IMG/VR virus record: IMGVR_UViG_3300037193_000550
Location: 1-36,028 of that record
Length of the DNA stretch: 36,028 bases
Source of the DNA: a virus
Strand: one strand, 5' to 3'
Below are positions 35,510 through 36,028 of the stretch, piece by piece. Each line of letters opens with the position of its first letter. Positions within the stretch are counted from its first letter, which is position 1. The notes beneath the pieces were generated by a model. It searched no databases. It saw nothing but the letters and a program-made list of their open reading frames with translations, and had not been told where the DNA came from. The position numbers were made by a program, and so were the translations under genes.

Positions 35510-36028
35510 ATGAGCAAGGAAACCAGCGAGTGGCTGAACAACAACGTGTTGGTCGGCTTCACCTCCGAGCGTGGCAACGCGTGGCACTACCGGCAGGCTG
35601 ACCAGGGTGACGAGTCCAACCACTACGACAACGCCGTGCCGGTGTCCGACGTGCTGCGTCGGCTGTTCCACTGGGAGGCGGTGTCGTGCACGATGGGCTA
35701 CGACATCACCGCCGTGTTGGGCGCGGACGTGCAGGTGTGGAAGCCGTCGAGCATCGGCCGTCAGGTGATCGTGAGGTCGGACACCCTCGCCGAATTCGGC
35801 GTGTTCAAGGAGGGATACACCATCCACCAGTACCGTGACTGGTTGATCTCCAAGGTGCACGAGGTGAACCACCAGTTGGAGATCGGCTCGGCGGGTCTGC
35901 TCAAGGGTGGTGCACAGGCGTGGGTGTCGTTCGAGGTGCCGGAAACCCTGCACCACGCCGTCACCGGGGTGGACTACCGCCCGCAGTTGATCGCGTGCAC
36001 CTCGCACGACGGGTCGTTGGCCACCACC
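35510..36028 (+). CDS. DUF932-like phage/plasmid protein, C-terminus beyond the window
   Basis: ATG 35510 has GGAGCGGTGGG upstream and opens a frame that stays open to the window end (173 residues visible). The N-terminus (MSKETSEWLNNNVLVGFTSE), then GNAWHYR, SNHYDNAVPVSDVLRRLFHW and later GYTIHQYRDWLISKV, matches the start of DUF932 (phage/plasmid-like protein) families that are common in actinobacteriophages. Their function is not settled; links to DNA replication or recombination have been suggested. It has its own candidate promoter at 35423. Confidence 0.75.
   Translation, partial: MSKETSEWLNNNVLVGFTSERGNAWHYRQADQGDESNHYDNAVPVSDVLRRLFHWEAVSCTMGYDITAVLGADVQVWKPSSIGRQVIVRSDTLAEFGVFKEGYTIHQYRDWLISKVHEVNHQLEIGSAGLLKGGAQAWVSFEVPETLHHAVTGVDYRPQLIACTSHDGSLATT

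Noticed and set aside
1-36028. CRISPR array, integrase/attachment site, insertion sequence
   Set aside because: No regularly spaced direct repeats, recombinase motif or terminal inverted repeats with a transposase were found. The Cas4-like protein stands alone among replication genes.

Overview
The window looks like about 36 kb from the genome of a double-stranded DNA phage of a high-GC Gram-positive (actinobacterial) host. The GC content is high and the genes are packed tightly, with one- to eight-base overlaps. GTG starts are common. Portal, terminase, capsid and scaffold genes lie together. The structural set suggests a short-tailed (podovirus-like) particle: an N4-gp56-like capsid, a large portal, an adaptor, a beta-propeller tail protein, a fibre and a series of large putative internal virion proteins, with no recognisable tape measure, tail tube or sheath. 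The host genus cannot be fixed from the sequence. No integrase, immunity repressor or CRISPR array was recognised. Genes run off both edges.

Layout. (1) 1-7025, minus strand: a replication, recombination and lysis operon. Reading leftward it holds four small unknown genes, a Cas4-like nuclease, a zinc-finger protein, a RecA/DnaB-type helicase, a small unknown gene, GH25 endolysin, holin, endonuclease VII, two tiny Cys-rich ORFs, a primase split over two overlapping genes, two unknown genes and a DEDDy exonuclease. (2) 7026-7232: a divergent control region with promoters on both strands, a perfect 16-bp palindrome and leader hairpins. (3) 7233-11417, plus strand: an accessory island with an acidic protein, a secreted SGNH hydrolase, an RNA tract with two good tRNAs (Met, Lys) and several odd tRNA-like folds, a coiled-coil protein and a protein with repeated zinc fingers. 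(4) 11394-31902, minus strand: the late operon, starting at the right with terminase and going through portal, three or four internal virion proteins (one of 1903 residues), tRNA-Trp plus a candidate permuted tRNA, scaffold, capsid, adaptor, fibre and tail protein to a small membrane protein. (5) 31903-33076: a 1.17-kb region without genes. It holds a strong promoter, a structured RNA and a strong terminator on the plus strand, an opposing -10 element, an AT-rich tract and a dense array of CATACC/GGTATG motifs, which together could be an origin or control region. (6) 33077-36028, plus strand: small unknown early-type genes with strong ribosome sites, ending in a partial DUF932-like gene.

How it fits together. 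The two minus-strand operons supply replication plus lysis, and virion assembly. The plus-strand blocks carry accessory or early functions under sigma70-like promoters, many with inverted repeats over the promoter. The most unusual signal is at 18267-18340 (minus). There the 3' half of a tRNA precedes its 5' half, and the two complement each other in exact cloverleaf register. The clearest unassigned element is the roughly 200-nt RNA gene at 31997-32204.
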